Source of the DNA: Flavobacteriaceae bacterium
GTDB lineage: Bacteria; Bacteroidota; Bacteroidia; Flavobacteriales; Flavobacteriaceae
Assembly (NCBI GenBank): GCA_023558315.1
Contig: JAMJVX010000045.1
Span: forward strand, 45,001 to 106,733
DNA length: 61,733 nt
Direction: 5' to 3'
Below, one piece after another: positions 60,610-61,733 of the stretch; position 1 is the stretch's first letter; the number at the start of each line of letters is the position of its first letter. The notes below the pieces were generated by a model that made no database searches, was not told where the DNA came from, and saw only the letters and a list, made by a program, of their open reading frames with translations. Made by a program: the position numbers and the translations under genes.

Positions 60610-61733
60610 ATGATACCTCTTTCCCATATACGAACAGAAAAAGAAGCCATTAAAAAAGCGCTCGTTAAAAGAAATTTTAAAGAAACATCTCTTATTGACG
60701 AGATTGTAGCATTAGATGCTGAAAGACGAAATCTAATCAGTCAATTAGAAGAAAAGTTAGCCCAATCCAATGCGATGGCAAAAGAAATAGGGATGCTGTT
60801 TAAATCTGGAGAAGTAAAAAAAGCAGAAATCCTAAAGGAAAAAACAAAAGTATCAAAAGACGACATTAAGAATTTGCAAACGGAAGTTAAGGATACGGAG
60901 ACAAAACTCATTGAATTGAGAAGTCAAGTGCCAAATGCTCCTTTAGAAAAAGTGCCTGCAGGTAATTCAGAAGACGACAACGAGGAAATATTTAGTGCTG
61001 GAGATATTCCAAGCCTTAAAGAGAGTAAACTCCCTCACTGGGAATTAGCTGCAAAATACAATTTAATCAATTTTGAATTAGGAAGTAAAATTACAGGGGC
61101 GGGTTTTCCAGTTTATATTGACAAAGGTGCCAAATTACAGCGCGCACTCATTCAGTATTTTTTAGATAAGAACACCGCTGCGGGCTATAAAGAAATGCAA
61201 GTGCCTCATTTAGTCAATGAAGATTCTGGGTTTGCTACGGGACAATTGCCAGACAAGGAAGGGCAAATGTACTTAGTTGGGGAAGACAAACTCTATCTAA
61301 TCCCTACCTCAGAAGTGCCACTGACCAACATCTATAGAAATCAGTTACTCACAGAAAAAGAGTTGCCTATATGCCTCACTTCCTATACGCCTTGTTTTCG
61401 TAGAGAAGCAGGAAGTTATGGCGCACACGTAAGAGGATTAAACCGATTGCATCAATTTGACAAAGTAGAAATTGTACGGATTGAAAAACCAGAAAATTCA
61501 CCAAGTGCCTTAGAGGGAATAATTGCGCACGTCAAAGAAATTTTAAAAGAGTTAGAACTTCCCTACCGTCTCTTAAAACTGTGTGGAGGCGATTTGGGTT
61601 TTGCTTCTGCCATCACCTATGATTTTGAGGTGTACTCTGCAGCGCAAGAAAAATGGTTAGAAATAAGTTCGGTGTCTAGTTTTACCAACTACCAAGCAGA
61701 GCGATTGCAACTGCGATATAAAAACAAAGAAGG
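60610..61733 (+). CDS. serS: Seryl-tRNA synthetase (3' end outside window)
   Basis: Class II aminoacyl-tRNA synthetase; 374 of about 420 residues are visible, and the frame runs off the end. The N-terminal coiled-coil arm that grips the tRNA spans about residues 30-110 (LDAERRNLISQLEEKLAQ onward). The catalytic core shows the serine-binding PTSEVPLTN and motif 2, CFRREAGSYG. Motif 3 lies beyond the window. It is divergent from polA with 105 bp between the chosen starts. Confidence 0.96.
   Translation, partial: MIPLSHIRTEKEAIKKALVKRNFKETSLIDEIVALDAERRNLISQLEEKLAQSNAMAKEIGMLFKSGEVKKAEILKEKTKVSKDDIKNLQTEVKDTETKLIELRSQVPNAPLEKVPAGNSEDDNEEIFSAGDIPSLKESKLPHWELAAKYNLINFELGSKITGAGFPVYIDKGAKLQRALIQYFLDKNTAAGYKEMQVPHLVNEDSGFATGQLPDKEGQMYLVGEDKLYLIPTSEVPLTNIYRNQLLTEKELPICLTSYTPCFRREAGSYGAHVRGLNRLHQFDKVEIVRIEKPENSPSALEGIIAHVKEILKELELPYRLLKLCGGDLGFASAITYDFEVYSAAQEKWLEISSVSSFTNYQAERLQLRYKNKE

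Overview
The window looks like a chromosomal segment of an AT-rich, low-GC member of the Bacteroidota, most likely a marine flavobacterium (Flavobacteriia). Four things point there. Nearly every isolated gene has a TAnnTTTG -7 promoter box. Ribosome binding regions are A-rich, with no Shine-Dalgarno motif. The str, S10, spc and alpha ribosomal clusters are joined and followed by carA. Several family pairs are typical of flavobacteria: a large and a small amidohydrolase in tandem, a TPR protein with two DUF368 proteins, 4'-phosphopantetheinyl transferase divergent from ahcY, and CoxIV/SCO/DUF420. The window is almost fully coding; no gap without a gene exceeds about 160 bp. I see no tRNA, rRNA, CRISPR array, transposase or prophage.

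Layout. 1-5135: glutamate synthase (gltB, 5' end cut off by the window, and gltD). 5184-6932: fur and purA. 6950-9303: DUF177 and rpmF, then a two-gene sugar cassette (epimerase and polyprenyl-phosphate-type GT2). 9318-12205: pfkA, gap and a BadF-type kinase. 12298-30243 (minus strand): rpsL to rplQ and carA, 33 genes with tiny gaps, including rpmD, rpmJ, fusA, secY, infA and rpoA. 30302-33061 (minus): smpB-lpxK and rpsF-rpsR-rplI. 33101-37461 (minus): two secreted amidohydrolase-like proteins, then a frameshifted surface-protein gene. 38083-43498: Ig-like lipoprotein, TPR protein and two DUF368 membrane proteins. 43495-49828: an outer-membrane protein, metG (short form), secreted GH13 enzyme, small membrane protein, PPTase and ahcY. 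49987-57707: a GT-C-like membrane protein, a secreted amidohydrolase, a cytochrome-oxidase accessory operon, a DUF2795 protein and a second GT-C-like protein. 57709-61733: polA and serS (3' end cut off).

Most of the segment is core housekeeping: translation, nitrogen assimilation, purine and methyl cycles, glycolysis, replication and repair. The more variable material is the epimerase/GT2 pair, the two very AT-rich GT-C-like proteins, the tandem DUF368 pair (family recently linked to undecaprenyl-phosphate recycling) and the surface proteins. These could together touch lipid-carrier-dependent surface glycosylation, but that link is inference. I found no clear multi-gene system that is wholly undescribed. 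The best leads are abutting head-to-head promoters between metG and an outer-membrane protein gene, two probable leaderless transcripts, a recent in-frame 108-bp duplication in a surface lipoprotein, a frameshifted surface gene, a Cys-less SCO-like protein beside a true SCO, and amidohydrolase homologues lacking metal ligands.
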